A stretch of DNA of 64,000 nt. Origin: Leishmania infantum JPCM5. Taxonomy: Eukaryota > Euglenozoa > Kinetoplastea > Trypanosomatida > Trypanosomatidae. The position numbers and the translations under genes are program-made. Of this stretch, positions 9,542 through 21,149 are shown piece after piece. The stretch covers positions 578,501-642,500 of the forward strand of contig NC_009408.2 of NCBI RefSeq assembly GCF_000002875.2, given 5' to 3'. Under the pieces are notes generated by a model. It did no database searches, was not told the origin of the DNA, and worked only from the letters and a program-made list of their open reading frames with translations. How positions within the stretch are numbered: position 1 is the first letter of the stretch; the number at the start of each line of letters is the position of its first letter.

Positions 9542-12500
9542 ATGCCTACAGCGGCGTCATTATCATCCGCATCGACTTCGACGGCGACTGCTCGAGCGGC
9601 CCCGCCGTACCGCACAAACGAGTCGGAGTGGATACCCGCTCTCGCCTCTGCCGTTCAGCGCAGCCTTGAAGGCGGTGCTGGGAGCAGCAGCAACGGCGGT
9701 AGTGACAGCGCTGGGTGGAACCCGGCAAACAGACATCAAGGAGCCGCCCAGAGTGCGGCGATGAGTGCTGCCCGGGACACGGCGCCTCCCTTGGCGGAGT
9801 ACCAGGCTGCTTATCAGTGCCGTAGCCTCCATCAGAGCGGTTTTGTCGCGGTGCCTCCTCCGGCTCGCTTGTATCCAGCTCTTGGAGGTAGTATTGGTGC
9901 AGGCAGTTGCGGCAACCTGAAAATTGGCAGCAGCAGCACTGGCAACAACATCTCCGTCGCCTCCTACGCGCCTCCTGCACCGTTGTCGACCCGTCATGCG
10001 ACACCGGACGCCAGCGGATCTTCCGCTCTGCCACCGTCTCTGGCACATTCTGCCGTCCCCGCGCCAGGGGCGTCGCAGCGAACGGCAACTACGTGGACCT
10101 CAAGTATGCCTGCGACTGCCGCATCATTTCCCGTCTCCTCTGTCTGCGACCCAGGTGGTGGTGAGCTGGCTGGGTCGAGCGCCGCTGTCGGTGTCACTGC
10201 TGCTGCTGCTCCCTCGTCTTCGATGTTTCCTACCATGCCACCCCCAGCCGTGCCCAGAGGCGGGCTGGTCAAAGTACCTCCCGCTGCCGCTTCAGCTCCT
10301 GCCGCTGCGTGCATGGCGCCGTCGCCGTTGACGTTGCGCGACGTGAAAGCGGAGATGCGGCGCGTCGCCAAGCAGCTCCGCGAGGCGCAACACCACCGCG
10401 ATGACCTCGTGCTCCTGGAAGACGAAGAGCACGACGCGACAGACGAGCTGCAGCAGCTAGATGTGCGCATTGCAGAGCTGGAACAGCGGTTTGCACGCTT
10501 CCGCGCTTTCCAGGCAACGCTGCTGAACCGCCCCACACCCGCCTCGACGCCGCCGTCCCTCTCTTCCATGTCGTCCTCGCTCGTGCGATCACCGCACGCC
10601 ACATCGGTGATGGATCTCGGCGGTGCAATCTACAGCAGCGCTGGCGTTGTCGGCTACACCGGCGGCGGCGAGCAGAGAGGCCCGCTGATGCAGAGCACTG
10701 TGACATCGCCTTGGCCCGCCGCGCCAACGAGTGGCCCCCCTTCAGCAGCAGGGGCTACTGGTGCACCACCACCACACGGTGACTGGCCCACCGCCATGAC
10801 CGAGTACAGCGTAAACCGTGGTGACATCGGCGGCTGTGCCCTGGAGCTGCCAGGTCCGTCGGTCTCCGACGCCAACGGGGGTACGACGAGCTTCCGCAGT
10901 GCCGAATGCTCGGCCCCCTCCGCTCGCAAAGGCTTCTCGTGGGAGGCCTACGAACAGCAGGTAGACCCGGAGGCGCTGTCGCGCGACGCCCTGTCTCGCA
11001 CCGCGCACGTCGAGCTCCCCGTGAACCCCACGCACCAGTATGGCGGCGAGCGCTTCCCGTGGTCAGCGGAGCTGCGGCGCATGATGCGCGAGGTGTTCGG
11101 GTTGCACGACTACCGCTTCTGCCAGCTCGAGATCATGAACGCCTGCATGGACGGCCGCGATGTTTTTGTGCTGCTGCCGACGGGTGGCGGCAAGTCCCTC
11201 TGCTACCAGCTTCCTGCGCTGATGCCCAACCCGGCCCAGGTCACCGTTGTCGTGTCGCCGCTCATCTCGCTTATTCAGGATCAGGTGTACGCGCTGATCG
11301 CAAACGACATTCCTGCCATGGCCCTCACCGGGCAGACCAACGACGCGGCTCGCCGCAGTCTCTTCCAGGAGTGGGCCTCCGGCCACGTCGTGCACACGCT
11401 CGTGTACGTGACGCCGGAGTACTTTGGCCGCAGCGACCACTTTGTGGGCACGCTGCAGGGGCTTGCCGACAAGGGGCTGCTCTGCCGCTTCGTGATTGAC
11501 GAGGCGCACTGCGTGTCGCAGTGGGGTCACGACTTCCGGCCAGATTACCGCAAACTCTCGGTGCTGAAGCGGCAGTTTCCACGCACACCCATCACGGCGC
11601 TGACCGCCACGGCGACGGATCTCGTGCAGCAGGATGTTATCAAGACTCTTGCCCTGCGCGACGCCATCATCTTCAAGGGCTCCTTCAACCGAGCCAACCT
11701 CAAGTACTCGGTGCAGCACGTGCGAGGCAAGCAGGTGATCCCGGTTGTTGAGGACCTCGTACTGCACCGATTCTCGCCGTCGTCGTGCGGCATCGTGTAC
11801 TGCCTGTCGCGCAAGGACTGCGAGGAGATGGCGGCGGCACTCGTACGCAGGGGCATTAAGGCCTCCTACTACCACTCCGAGGCGGCGTCGAAGAATGAGC
11901 GGCAGGAGCGATGGACGCGTGATGAGCTACAAGTGATTTGCGCTACCATCGCGTTTGGAATGGGCATCAACAAGCCAGATGTCCGCTACGTCGTGCACGC
12001 GGCTATGCCCAAGTCCATCGAGGGGTACTACCAGGAGAGCGGCCGCGCCGGCCGTGACGGTTTGCCGTCGGAGTGCGTGCTACTGAGCACCACCACAGAT
12101 CGACAGCGGCAGGAGCGGCTGATCCACGGCTCGAAAGACTGGCGCGCCTCCCTCACCTCGCTGCACCGCATGCTGGCTTACACCCTCAACAACGTCGACT
12201 GTCGCCGGCGCCAGCAGCTGCACCACTTTGGTGAGCAGGTGGACGTCCATTTTTGCCTTACGCAGCGGGCTGCCGCTGGCGGTGGCGCGGGGCCGCCGCT
12301 GCCACCGACGCCGGCCGCATCAGTGTCTGTCGTCACGCAGTTGTGTGATAACTGTGCCAGCAAGCTGGCCGAGGGCTGGACGGTGAAGGAGGTGGACGTG
12401 GGCAACATTCTGCTTGATCTGTACGCTATTATCCTGCGTCTCGGCACCATGACGTCGAAGCAGCTGATCGGCGTGTACCGCGGCTCTGTCTCGGAAATGG

Positions 12501-15382
12501 GGCGCACCGTCGAGATGCGCATGCGCATGAAGGGAACGCCGGCGGAGTACAAGAGTGGCGCCAAGCACTCGAAGGTACTTTTGGACCGCACGCTGCTCGA
12601 GGGGATGCAGCTCGGGCTCTTCGAGGAGCGGCTGGACAGCATCAATGACTTCGCCGTGTGCGCCTTTGTAGAGCTTGGCGGCACCCCAGCAGCGCAGCAG
12701 CTCCACCGCGACATCAAGGCTGGACACCGCGTCATAACGCTGCGCCTGCGAAATGTGAAGGCCCGCAGTAGTAAAGGGGATGCGAGCTTCGGCGCTGTGG
12801 CCAGTGCTGTTTCGGGTGCCACCGCCAAGGACGACATGCCGCTCGTCGAGCTGTTTGACTGTGCCAAACGACAGGCGGCCGTGGGCGACGGTCGCGGCAC
12901 ACGGGCTTCGGCGGCAGCACCAGAAGAGAAGAAGCGCAAGCCCGAGGCAAAGAAGGGGCGCCGCGGCAACAGGTACGTGCTGGACGAGGCAGACGGCAGC
13001 ACTGATGACGACGAAGGGGCGATCTCATCCATCGAGGAAGACTCTGCAATGTCGAACAGCATGGCGTCCTTTATCGACGATGAGAGCAGCAGCATGGCTA
13101 CCCCATCCTACATCTCCAGCGTGACGACGCCGCAGCGCGATGGGGCCGGGGCATCGGAAGCAGCTGCTGGTCGCCGACAGCGCACTTCATCGACGGCCGG
13201 GTCGCAGGACGGCGTCCTCTCGACGCTGTCGGAGGACACCCGAGGCCAGCCGCAAGTGCATCAGCCGCCGCGGAAGCGCACTCGCGGTGATGCGGCCGAC
13301 CAGCGAGCGGCCGTGGCGCAGAGGGGCCTAGGCGGCACTGCTGCTGCACATGCGGCTGCGGCGTCGACCGTCCCTGCAGCGCGGCTGGAGCGCCTGAAAG
13401 CGCTTCTGCAGGAGGAGATGGATCGGCTCGTGCAGACCCTCGTGAGCCAGGCGGTGGGGTGCCGAAGTTACAACGTGATGCCCAAGAGCACAATTCTGCG
13501 GCTGACCGACACGCTCGCCATCCCTGGCTGGGGCAGCGTCGGCGACCTCATCGACCTGGAGGGGATGGGCAAGAACAAGGTGAAGCGGTACGGCGCCGAC
13601 ATCCTGCGGGTGTACCGGCATTTCCGCTACATCCACATAGGCGACGTCGAGGAGCTGTCGGAGGCAGAGGCGGCGGAGGTGAAGGATGTGAAGACGGCGG
13701 TGCGGCCGCGCAATCGCCTCGGCCGCGCAAACGCCTCCGCTGGCGAGTTGATCGTTGAGAATGACGGGGAGGAGGAGCGCGGTGGTGATGGCGACCGACT
13801 AGCGAGTGCGACCGCGTCTGGTTTTGTGGGCGGGATCGGCATCGAAGCGGGAGCGATAAACGGCCGTGCAACGCATCAGCAGGCACAGCGCCCGATACTG
13901 CTGGACCCAGTCACGCCCGAGAAGGCGCGCGCATCGGTGTCCTCGGCCGCAGGCACCCCATCACGCGATGGCGGCAGCGGCGTGGCACTGCCAGGCACCC
14001 TCGGCGACCAGCCGCGGCAGCGACGCACGATGTTCACCTTTTCATCCACCACAGCTGCCGCTCCAGCGGCGGTGCTCATCGGCATCGGCTCCAGATCATC
14101 CTCTCCGCGGCTGTCTCTTCAGGGCCACGAGGGGTGCGCAGCTGCACCACCGCTACCACCGCCAACAAATCCAGCTGCCGCAGTGCACCGTGTCGCGGAC
14201 AGCTACGACCAGCTCACGTGCGATCCATCGGTGGCCAATGCACATGGAAACACACGTATGATTGCTGCCCCCACAGCAGCAGCCGCTCTGCCGCCGCACG
14301 AGCCGCATCCTCATCAGCCTCCCATGCCGCAGTTCTCTGTGCCTCTATTTCCGGAGCCGCCTGCGTGGCAGACGCCTGCCACTGCCGCCGCTGCTTCTGG
14401 TGTGCCATCATCGAGCACGCCGGCGCCGCTGCTGTTGCCCCACAACAGCACCGCCGGCGGAAACGCCCATCTGTTCTCTCCCAGCTCACCCTCCTTTACA
14501 TCCGCCTCGGCGCCTCTGGGCGGCACAGGACTTCCCATGGCTCAGCGACTGTGTCCACAAGTGCACCACCAGCCGTCCACGATGATGACGCTGGCGGTGC
14601 CTTCTGATGCCGTGAGGGGTGGTGACCCTAGCCTGTCAGACACACTCCGGGGAAGTGGTCAGACCGGCGCTGCCCACGCCGCCGAGAACAGCGAGCTACT
14701 GATCGGGAGTAGCCCTATTCCCACGCAGCAGCAGCAGCAGCAGCTACGCCACACATACTTCTTCAACTGTCAGAGCGCTCCGCAAACGCTCAGTGGAAGC
14801 GGCGGAGAGACTGGCGAGGGGCAGCAGAGTAGTAGCGGCGTGGTGCTGCTCGGCGCCGACGGACCTACTCAAGGGCCCTGGACGCCGGCCACGTCTATGG
14901 CGGGCTGCAGACACGACGTGCCGCCGCCACCACCGCTGCATGCGGAAAAGGGCATGCACAGCGTCGAGTACTTGATGGGCCTCTGCAATGACGCCCGGCT
15001 CCGCACGCCGCTGAGCGGGCGGCCGTCTGGCTCGGCGACTCGTGGCGGTGGGGGGCCCTCCCGATCCACGATGCCAGCGCCAGCACGCGCCGCGGCTTAT
15101 TCCACCGGCGCGGCCACGACGAACACCGACCATGCTGTGAGCCATTCACTTCCCTGCCCCACGACGGGCGGAAGGCCGCTCGGCAGTGGGTCGACGTTGT
15201 CCTCGTCCTGCGCCGAGGAGTCCATCTCCTTCTCAGAGCGGCCACTATTTCAGACCAGCACGCCAGAATCCGCCCCACAGCTGCAGCTGCAGAAGCAAGA
15301 GAATGGTGCGGCAGCAGGTGGCGATAATGGCGCTGGCCGCGACAGGCAAGAGGTCTTCACCGTCGACGATGACTCAGAATAA
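9542..15382 (+). CDS. RecQ-family DNA helicase, BLM/Sgs1 type
   Basis: A 1946-residue protein with a full RecQ core: motif 0 region ([20 protein letters not shown]), Walker A TGGGKS at about 547-552, DEAH box at 653-656, [26 protein letters not shown] and the [10 protein letters not shown] motif VI at 831-840. A RecQ C-terminal domain follows, with zinc ligands in [16 protein letters not shown] and CDNC, where the last two are separated by an Ala/Pro-rich insertion, then a winged-helix region. An HRDC domain lies at about 1285-1365. The first about 480 and last about 580 residues are low-complexity. RecQ helicases of this class unwind D-loops and dissolve double Holliday junctions with topoisomerase III. 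The start at 9542 (MPTAASL) was preferred to an in-frame ATG at 9347 because the extra 65 residues are encoded by a microsatellite and pyrimidine-rich leader. Likely orthologue of trypanosome RECQ2; that naming is inference. Confidence 0.93.
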   Translation: MPTAASLSSASTSTATARAAPPYRTNESEWIPALASAVQRSLEGGAGSSSNGGSDSAGWNPANRHQGAAQSAAMSAARDTAPPLAEYQAAYQCRSLHQSGFVAVPPPARLYPALGGSIGAGSCGNLKIGSSSTGNNISVASYAPPAPLSTRHATPDASGSSALPPSLAHSAVPAPGASQRTATTWTSSMPATAASFPVSSVCDPGGGELAGSSAAVGVTAAAAPSSSMFPTMPPPAVPRGGLVKVPPAAASAPAAACMAPSPLTLRDVKAEMRRVAKQLREAQHHRDDLVLLEDEEHDATDELQQLDVRIAELEQRFARFRAFQATLLNRPTPASTPPSLSSMSSSLVRSPHATSVMDLGGAIYSSAGVVGYTGGGEQRGPLMQSTVTSPWPAAPTSGPPSAAGATGAPPPHGDWPTAMTEYSVNRGDIGGCALELPGPSVSDANGGTTSFRSAECSAPSARKGFSWEAYEQQVDPEALSRDALSRTAHVELPVNPTHQYGGERFPWSAELRRMMREVFGLHDYRFCQLEIMNACMDGRDVFVLLPTGGGKSLCYQLPALMPNPAQVTVVVSPLISLIQDQVYALIANDIPAMALTGQTNDAARRSLFQEWASGHVVHTLVYVTPEYFGRSDHFVGTLQGLADKGLLCRFVIDEAHCVSQWGHDFRPDYRKLSVLKRQFPRTPITALTATATDLVQQDVIKTLALRDAIIFKGSFNRANLKYSVQHVRGKQVIPVVEDLVLHRFSPSSCGIVYCLSRKDCEEMAAALVRRGIKASYYHSEAASKNERQERWTRDELQVICATIAFGMGINKPDVRYVVHAAMPKSIEGYYQESGRAGRDGLPSECVLLSTTTDRQRQERLIHGSKDWRASLTSLHRMLAYTLNNVDCRRRQQLHHFGEQVDVHFCLTQRAAAGGGAGPPLPPTPAASVSVVTQLCDNCASKLAEGWTVKEVDVGNILLDLYAIILRLGTMTSKQLIGVYRGSVSEMGRTVEMRMRMKGTPAEYKSGAKHSKVLLDRTLLEGMQLGLFEERLDSINDFAVCAFVELGGTPAAQQLHRDIKAGHRVITLRLRNVKARSSKGDASFGAVASAVSGATAKDDMPLVELFDCAKRQAAVGDGRGTRASAAAPEEKKRKPEAKKGRRGNRYVLDEADGSTDDDEGAISSIEEDSAMSNSMASFIDDESSSMATPSYISSVTTPQRDGAGASEAAAGRRQRTSSTAGSQDGVLSTLSEDTRGQPQVHQPPRKRTRGDAADQRAAVAQRGLGGTAAAHAAAASTVPAARLERLKALLQEEMDRLVQTLVSQAVGCRSYNVMPKSTILRLTDTLAIPGWGSVGDLIDLEGMGKNKVKRYGADILRVYRHFRYIHIGDVEELSEAEAAEVKDVKTAVRPRNRLGRANASAGELIVENDGEEERGGDGDRLASATASGFVGGIGIEAGAINGRATHQQAQRPILLDPVTPEKARASVSSAAGTPSRDGGSGVALPGTLGDQPRQRRTMFTFSSTTAAAPAAVLIGIGSRSSSPRLSLQGHEGCAAAPPLPPPTNPAAAVHRVADSYDQLTCDPSVANAHGNTRMIAAPTAAAALPPHEPHPHQPPMPQFSVPLFPEPPAWQTPATAAAASGVPSSSTPAPLLLPHNSTAGGNAHLFSPSSPSFTSASAPLGGTGLPMAQRLCPQVHHQPSTMMTLAVPSDAVRGGDPSLSDTLRGSGQTGAAHAAENSELLIGSSPIPTQQQQQQLRHTYFFNCQSAPQTLSGSGGETGEGQQSSSGVVLLGADGPTQGPWTPATSMAGCRHDVPPPPPLHAEKGMHSVEYLMGLCNDARLRTPLSGRPSGSATRGGGGPSRSTMPAPARAAAYSTGAATTNTDHAVSHSLPCPTTGGRPLGSGSTLSSSCAEESISFSERPLFQTSTPESAPQLQLQKQENGAAAGGDNGAGRDRQEVFTVDDDSE

Positions 15383-16323
15383 GCGTAGGATGAGGAGAGT
15401 GGGGGGGGAGAGCATTCGCTCGTTGCTGCTGCTGCTGTTTTGGAAGACACAGAGAGAAACGATGCGAGTGGCGCGCGTTAGTTGTGGTGGTGGTACTGAA
15501 CAGGTTTTATGAGGTGTGTAAGTGCTCGCCTGTTTCTATCTCTTCTCCTCCCCCCTCTCTGCGCGTCTGTGCTCCAAGGCGTCACGGCACGCAGCGGCGC
15601 GTGGGCCTTTCTTGCCGCCGTCCGCTATCGTACCTTCTGTTCCGTCCTCTGTTTTGCTGTTCGCAACGTCGGCACATGCGTCTCTCGTTGGTGCGGTAAA
15701 GCGCAGCAAAACTATCGTATAAAAGTCGACGTGCGGATGAGCGAGTCACTGAGCGCGCCAGTGGCGCATGCATGTGTGTGCGGGGGTGTACGCGCGCGAC
15801 GTGGTGCGTCTTGCAGCAAGCACTCAGGCGTGGTTTCCCCACCCCTATCGGCTGCGTAGCGTCAGCGCCGGACAACACTGTACCCCCCTCCTAACTTTCC
15901 CCTCGGATGAGGGGAGGGCGCGGAAGGGCAGCCATCGAGCCACGCCGCTCTTTCGGTCTGTTCTCTCTCAATCACTTTCTCTCCGATGGATCTGCACCCC
16001 GCACTCTTTCGTTGGGTGGCGTTCCGCCGCCACCGCTCACCGCCCCCGGTCACGGGGGCCGCTGCGGCCGTGCGCGCTCCTGCGCGTCGGCCACCTGCGT
16101 TGTGGAAAGAGCTCTGGTGCCCTACGTCCGCGATTGGAGTAAGGAAGCCCCTTCCTACACACACACACACACACACAACAAAAAACGAAGCTTACATTTT
16201 TGTGTGTCGCCGTCATCCTCGTTAGCAGCGGGCCATCTCCCAGCAAGCGACGCAAAAGCGGGCGTTCCCCCCCCTCCCCCCGGCCTACCACACCCACGGG
16301 GTAGACACAGCGATGCGCTGGAG
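15383..16323 (+). other. Intergenic region RecQ to AP-3 sigma
   Basis: No supported gene. Contains C/T-rich tracts at about 15536-15560 and 15960-15985 and a (CA)n tract at 16157-16177, about 150 bp before the AP-3 sigma start. The reading frame of AP-3 sigma stays open upstream to 15907, but that stretch is Pro/Arg-rich and does not look like a protein. Confidence 0.65.
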
Positions 16324-16824
16324 ATGATCAAGGCAGTTCTCATCATCAACACGGCAGGCAAGATCCGGTTGCTGAGCTTCTATGAGAAGACCATCTCCCT
16401 CGCGCAGCAGCAGGAGCTGGTGCGCAGCATCCATCGCGCCATCGCCCGCCGCGGCGATGAGCTCTGCAACTTCGTTGACAACTTCAAGGAGTGGCCCACC
16501 CCGGACACCCGCGTCATCTACCGCCGCTACGCAACCTTGTGCTTTGTGTTCGTGACGGACTCATCGGAATCGCAGCTGGCCATCCTCGATCTTATTCAGG
16601 TCTTCGTCGAGTCCCTCGACCGCACGTTTGAAAACGTGTGCGAGCTAGACCTGATTTTCCACTCGGAGAAGGTGCAGTACACGCTGATGGAGATGATCAT
16701 GGGTGGCATGGTGCTGGAGATGTCGCGTGACGAAATCATCCACAGCTTGGGAGAGATGAACCGGCTCAGCGCCAATACTGTCGCAGAGAACAGCACGTCT
16801 CGCACCCTGTCCGGCTACCACTGA
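16324..16824 (+). CDS. AP3S: AP-3 complex sigma subunit
   Basis: A 166-residue small adaptin with the whole sigma longin fold. It starts MIKAVLIINTAGKIRLLSFY, continues with the conserved YRRYATLCFVFV strand and ends with LDLIFHSEKVQYTLMEMIMGGMVLE. The phrase MGGMVLE is characteristic of sigma-3 rather than sigma-1 or sigma-2. AP-3 is a heterotetrameric coat adaptor that sorts cargo from endosome/Golgi to lysosome-related organelles; in trypanosomatids it is needed for acidocalcisome formation. The start at 16324 matches the family N-terminus exactly; the frame is open further upstream but without family similarity. A 20-residue tail after the family core is Ser/Thr-rich. Confidence 0.93.
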   Translation: MIKAVLIINTAGKIRLLSFYEKTISLAQQQELVRSIHRAIARRGDELCNFVDNFKEWPTPDTRVIYRRYATLCFVFVTDSSESQLAILDLIQVFVESLDRTFENVCELDLIFHSEKVQYTLMEMIMGGMVLEMSRDEIIHSLGEMNRLSANTVAENSTSRTLSGYH

Positions 16825-17367
16825 CGCCTTCATTGTGGCATCCTCAGGCATCCCCTGTCACACACGCAGCTGAGGTCTCCCGCACGCTCTCGGAGGACAG
16901 GGACGCGTGCGTGCCTACACACTCACGCACGCCCTCCTTCTTACCTTCCCCTTTCACAGCTGCTCCGTTCATCGGCAGTGGCGTAGTCGCGTGTGCCTTG
17001 GGCGCTTTTTAAACGTTACCTTTCCCGTATCCTTGCCCTTACCGAGTTGTGTGCCATCTCTTCCCTTGTCGTTCCCTGTGTGCGTGCGTGCCGTGTTAGC
17101 CGGTACAAGGAGGGGAAGGCGGCAGAGGGCGGCGCGCGGGGTGGGTCGGTGGTGGGCTGATCGACGCGGTGGCAATCACGCTGATGTCGATATCGACGTT
17201 GTTTGTCGTCTGAGGTGTCTGCGGTGGTACAAGCCTGCACACGTGCGGAAAGGGCCGCCACATCCTCGTGCGATGGCCAAGGCGGGGACTCTCTTGCACT
17301 TTACTTGCGTGCTAACGCGTTCTCCCTCTTTTCTTGCTTTCTCCTTGCGTGCAGCCCTCGTGGCGCT

Positions 17368-17406
<39 letters not shown>

Positions 17407-17492
17407 AGCGCAGCTCAACGCAGACACGCTTTCGCACGCGTCCATCGATATATACGTAGGCAGGGCATTCTCACTGCAACGCAGGGGAGGGT
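16825..17492 (+). other. Intergenic region AP-3 sigma to unknown protein
   Basis: No supported gene. C/T-rich stretches at about 16927-16960 and 17310-17345 and a long (CA)n tract at 17369-17400, about 95 bp before the next start. Confidence 0.65.
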
Positions 17493-20354
17493 ATGTACGT
17501 GACGCAGCAGCATGCGCAGGAGGCAGAAGCGTTAAACGTGCATCTTCTGGACGACGTGAATCAGCTTGCCCGGCTGGGACAGTGCCTTCCAGCGCATATC
17601 TTCGGCACAGTTCTGCCTCTGGTAGGCGATGAGATTGCAAGCGGTGCGGCGGAGCTGAACGCGCAGGTGGAAGGTACGCGCCAGCTTCTCTTGCAATCGG
17701 CGGTGCTGCGGCGGTCGACCGTGCTGGCCCCACTGTTGAAGCAGCAGCTTGTCACGCGGGCCATCCAGCTTCAACGACGCCGTGCACAGCTGGTGCAGCA
17801 GCTCCAGCGCCAGATTCGACACTGGCGCTCGGCTCCACCAGGAGTCGGCGCGGCTTCAGTTTCCAGCGGCGGTGGGCCCTACAGACGCGGTGGCCCACTG
17901 AGCGGGTCAGCAGCAGCGGACCCTGCGCACACTGGCGAGGGGGCACTGCGCGGGACATGGGCCACGCTGCGGGAGGCGTTCCGCTTTGAGGAGGGCAAGG
18001 CACACCTTGTGCAGGCCCCACTGTGCCCGTCCGCTGCCGCGTTACGCGCGCTTCTGGCCGAGGTGGTGGCGGGGGGCCAGAGCGGGCTGCACCGACGTGT
18101 TGTGGAGCAGGTGGCCGGTACCAGCCCGCATCACGGCCAAAGTCCCACCACAGCCTCCCCCTCCACCGGGGCTCTCGGAAGCTCTCCCAAGGGCGACCGT
18201 GATGCAGACATGGGCGGCAGCGGCGGCAGTGCCGAGGACGCAATCGAAGCTGCGCTACAGCTCCTCCTCCGCTACGCAAGGCAGACACGGGCGGAGGAAA
18301 CGCGGGTCGATCGCACTGCAGCACGAGGAAGGGCGCCGCGGTCTGGGGCATCGTTGCCGACGCCTGCTTCGTCGGCGCCTCTCACCGGAGCCACCGCCTT
18401 CCAAGCCTCTGAGGTCGATGGTCGCCTACAAGCTTCAGATCTGACCGGTGTGTGTAACGTGGACGTGCGCTCCGACGACGCGGAGGAGGACGTTTTTGAG
18501 AGCAGCCCAGCTCTCCGGCATCAGAGCGCCACCACAAGCGCTGATGAAGCACCAGGTAGAGACGCCGCTTCTCCGACAACACAAACGACCTCTGCCGCAG
18601 GGGCGGCACCAGAAGAAGCTTCCATGTGGCTCCGCGTCCCTGGCATTCTACCCCTCGGCCAGTACTGCGCGGAGCTACCGTGGGTAGCCGACCTCGCCGA
18701 CCAGCGGTACACCGAAGCACGGGAGCGCAGGAAGCATGGCAACGGCGGCGCTGGTGAGGTGGGCTATATCAGCCGCCATGTGCAGCCTGGGGAACAGGGC
18801 AGCGGCGAGGGTGTGGAAGGTAGGGAGGCGCGCTACGAGGCTGGCTACATCGCCCCCACCCCCGCAGCCCTGCAGATGATGCCGCCAATCGGCTACCTCT
18901 TTGCCCCTGCGTTGGCGGGCGGCTCTGTTGGTAGCGCCTGCAGCAGCGGCGAGTCCGTCGTTGGGCGTGCCATGCGCCATGCCGCTGGTGGTGCGGCAGG
19001 TGCCCCGGGCGCGGCACCTGCCGACTTCCACGCAGACCGCGAAGGGGCTTCCTCTGCGCAAGAGGAGGAGCGCTCGTGGCTGGCGCGTGTAGTGGTCAAG
19101 TGCGTCTCCGCTGCCGTGGATGCAGCTTGGCAGAATGTGGAGGAGACCGTGGTGGCGCCTTTCTGCGCTCAGCGGCGCCGTGACTTCTCATCCCGGGTGC
19201 TCTCCGCTAAGGCCGCGCTTGCTGCTGCAGATACGGGTGCTTCGGCAAGGGGAGGAGAAGCTGCAGACGACGAGGAGGAGGTGATCACGCAGTTCATGGA
19301 GGTACTGCGCGTGCGCTACGCTGTGGAGCTGGCGGCCCAGGTCTTGGCGGCACGCCACGCCACGGAGCTGCTGCTGGACAGCGAGGACAGCGTGATCTTT
19401 GCCGAAAGGCGCCTCGTCTCATTAGTGGTCGGCGGCGGTGCTTCTGTGGCAGCTGCGTGCAGCGGGGGCCGCGGCACGGCGGCGGCTCAGCGAGCGTCAC
19501 CGTCTCCAGCGCCGGTGCTCACCTGCACGGTGCTCAGCCTTCCAGGGGTGAAGGAAATCTTCTACGTGCTGGCGTACTGCACGGGAGCGGCTCTGCTGTG
19601 TGATGTGGCCGCCGCTGCAGCGGCTTTCGGCGACGATGTCGGCGGCCGACGGGGAGGCGCAGGTGCGCGACAGCGACAAGAGTACCTGATGGTGGACGTG
19701 GACGCAGAGGATAACGAGGAGGAGGATCTGCAGGAGGAAAGACACCCGGGGAAAGACGACAACCGCCTGACTGATGGCCCTCGACGCGTCCGCTCTCCCT
19801 CCGCGGCACAGCGTGCAGACCTTGCCAACGAAGAGGACCCTGTTGCCCGGCGGCAAGCGTCTCTGCAGGCGTGGGCTACGCTCTTCGAGGCCGAGTACCT
19901 AAGAGGTTGCCACAACACTGCCGCCTTCGCGGATGCGCCTTGGTCTGCCGGTCCGGCGTCGGTGTATTCGTCTTGGTCGCTGGCCCCCTACTACCGTCTG
20001 TGGCTGTACATGTGGGAGTACGTGCTAATCGTGGAAGCGCCTGCGCCCTCATCGGCGAATCCTCTGCACAGCGGTGGCGCCGGTCTCGCTCAGCTTCCCG
20101 TTGAATTGCGCACGGCGCGGCGCTGGATGGAAAAGGTTATCCGCGCGTCTGTGATGCATGGCTGCGCCGAGGCGGGACTGCTGGTGAGCAGTGCCACGCC
20201 GGCGAGCCTCGCATATGAGCCAACGGCGTGCCTGCAGGCGCACCTATCCGCGGAACAGACGGAGCGACTAATGCAGGCGACAACAGTGCAAGCGCGTCAC
20301 GCGCTCTTGCATGTGTCCGGGGCTGGTGGGGGCGCAGGGACAGCATATCACTGA
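17493..20354 (+). CDS. Large conserved-looking protein of unknown function
   Basis: A 953-residue protein with GC-rich codon use like its neighbours, so I take it as a real gene, but I do not recognise it. The N-terminus (residues 1-110) is predicted helical and rich in Leu/Gln/Arg (VNQLARLGQCLPAH, then repeated QLQRRRAQLVQQLQRQ), suggestive of coiled coil. Long Ala/Gly/Ser-rich linkers follow. A more ordered C-terminal part includes LPGVKEIFYVLAYCTGAALL, an acidic segment at about 732-750 (DAEDNEEEDLQEE), and an aromatic stretch SLAPYYRLWLYMWEYVLIVE. The helical, linker-interrupted layout resembles vesicle-tethering (COG/exocyst-type) subunits, but no motif proves this. No signal peptide or clear membrane span. 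Start: first ATG of the frame after the CA tract and the C/T-rich leader. Confidence 0.75.
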   Translation: MYVTQQHAQEAEALNVHLLDDVNQLARLGQCLPAHIFGTVLPLVGDEIASGAAELNAQVEGTRQLLLQSAVLRRSTVLAPLLKQQLVTRAIQLQRRRAQLVQQLQRQIRHWRSAPPGVGAASVSSGGGPYRRGGPLSGSAAADPAHTGEGALRGTWATLREAFRFEEGKAHLVQAPLCPSAAALRALLAEVVAGGQSGLHRRVVEQVAGTSPHHGQSPTTASPSTGALGSSPKGDRDADMGGSGGSAEDAIEAALQLLLRYARQTRAEETRVDRTAARGRAPRSGASLPTPASSAPLTGATAFQASEVDGRLQASDLTGVCNVDVRSDDAEEDVFESSPALRHQSATTSADEAPGRDAASPTTQTTSAAGAAPEEASMWLRVPGILPLGQYCAELPWVADLADQRYTEARERRKHGNGGAGEVGYISRHVQPGEQGSGEGVEGREARYEAGYIAPTPAALQMMPPIGYLFAPALAGGSVGSACSSGESVVGRAMRHAAGGAAGAPGAAPADFHADREGASSAQEEERSWLARVVVKCVSAAVDAAWQNVEETVVAPFCAQRRRDFSSRVLSAKAALAAADTGASARGGEAADDEEEVITQFMEVLRVRYAVELAAQVLAARHATELLLDSEDSVIFAERRLVSLVVGGGASVAAACSGGRGTAAAQRASPSPAPVLTCTVLSLPGVKEIFYVLAYCTGAALLCDVAAAAAAFGDDVGGRRGGAGARQRQEYLMVDVDAEDNEEEDLQEERHPGKDDNRLTDGPRRVRSPSAAQRADLANEEDPVARRQASLQAWATLFEAEYLRGCHNTAAFADAPWSAGPASVYSSWSLAPYYRLWLYMWEYVLIVEAPAPSSANPLHSGGAGLAQLPVELRTARRWMEKVIRASVMHGCAEAGLLVSSATPASLAYEPTACLQAHLSAEQTERLMQATTVQARHALLHVSGAGGGAGTAYH

Positions 20355-21149
20355 TGCTCCCCTGCGTTCGTGCTCGTGGTAGTTGCAGCGCACTGTCACC
20401 TGGCGAGTAGTGCCACGCTCTGTGTGCTGTGCGAACGTGGACACATGGGCAGATGCTGGCTGCTGTTTGCGTTGATACGTCTTGTTGAATTTCTCTTTGG
20501 CGAGGCATCGCTGTTCCGCTCCGGGGTGTCCGTGCGCACGTGCTCCTAGAAGCGTACAGCAGACTTGAAGGACATGTCTGGGCCGGTAAGATACGATGGC
20601 TGAAGCGAAAGGAGGAGGCGCGCTTCGAAAGAAAAAGGACAAGAACCCGAATTAAGGTAGACAGGAGACGGTATAGGACGAATGGGCGACAGAGCCGTCG
20701 CTGCACGCAGCGAGCATTTATGCATTTAGCGCCTGCGAGTGGGTGCGGGAAGGCGGGGGATCTGCGCAGAAGCCCTCCGACAGACCTGTAGAGACACGGC
20801 GCCTACAGCAGATGTCTCTCCCCCTTCTGTCTCTCTTTCTTCACGCGTATTCGTCGTGCTTGTCCCTCTAATCGCCTAAGTGGCCCCTCAACTTCATCTT
20901 TCTTTCTCTCGTTGCTCTATCCCTCATCGCTTAGCCCTCCTCGCTGGACTCATCAAACCCACTCCTCCGCCCCTGCCTCTCTCCCTAACACGCACACGCA
21001 CAGCAGCCGCAGGCTACGTTCTCCCCACCCACCCTCCTCTTCCACCCCTCTTCGCTGCCGTCTGCGAGATCAGCACTGCACACAAAGCACCTCCCCCCTA
21101 CACACACGTACACACGCGCATACTCCGGCTGTTGCTGCGAGCCACGAAA
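20355..21149 (+). other. Intergenic region before the LRR protein
   Basis: No supported gene. The segment 20810-21120 is strongly C/T-rich (ctcccccttctgtctctc near 20817, more at 20895-20985) and likely carries the polypyrimidine tract for the downstream mRNA. The downstream reading frame is open back to 20880, but the extra residues are low-complexity Pro/His/Ser. Confidence 0.65.

Noticed and set aside
15907..16323. 139-residue N-terminal extension of AP-3 sigma
   Set aside because: Sigma adaptins start with the MIKA strand found at 16324; the extension is Arg/Pro/Ser-rich and crosses a CA tract.
17493..20354. Naming the large unknown protein as a COG or exocyst subunit
   Set aside because: Only a general likeness (helical ends, linkers, one aromatic segment); no diagnostic motif, so left as unknown.
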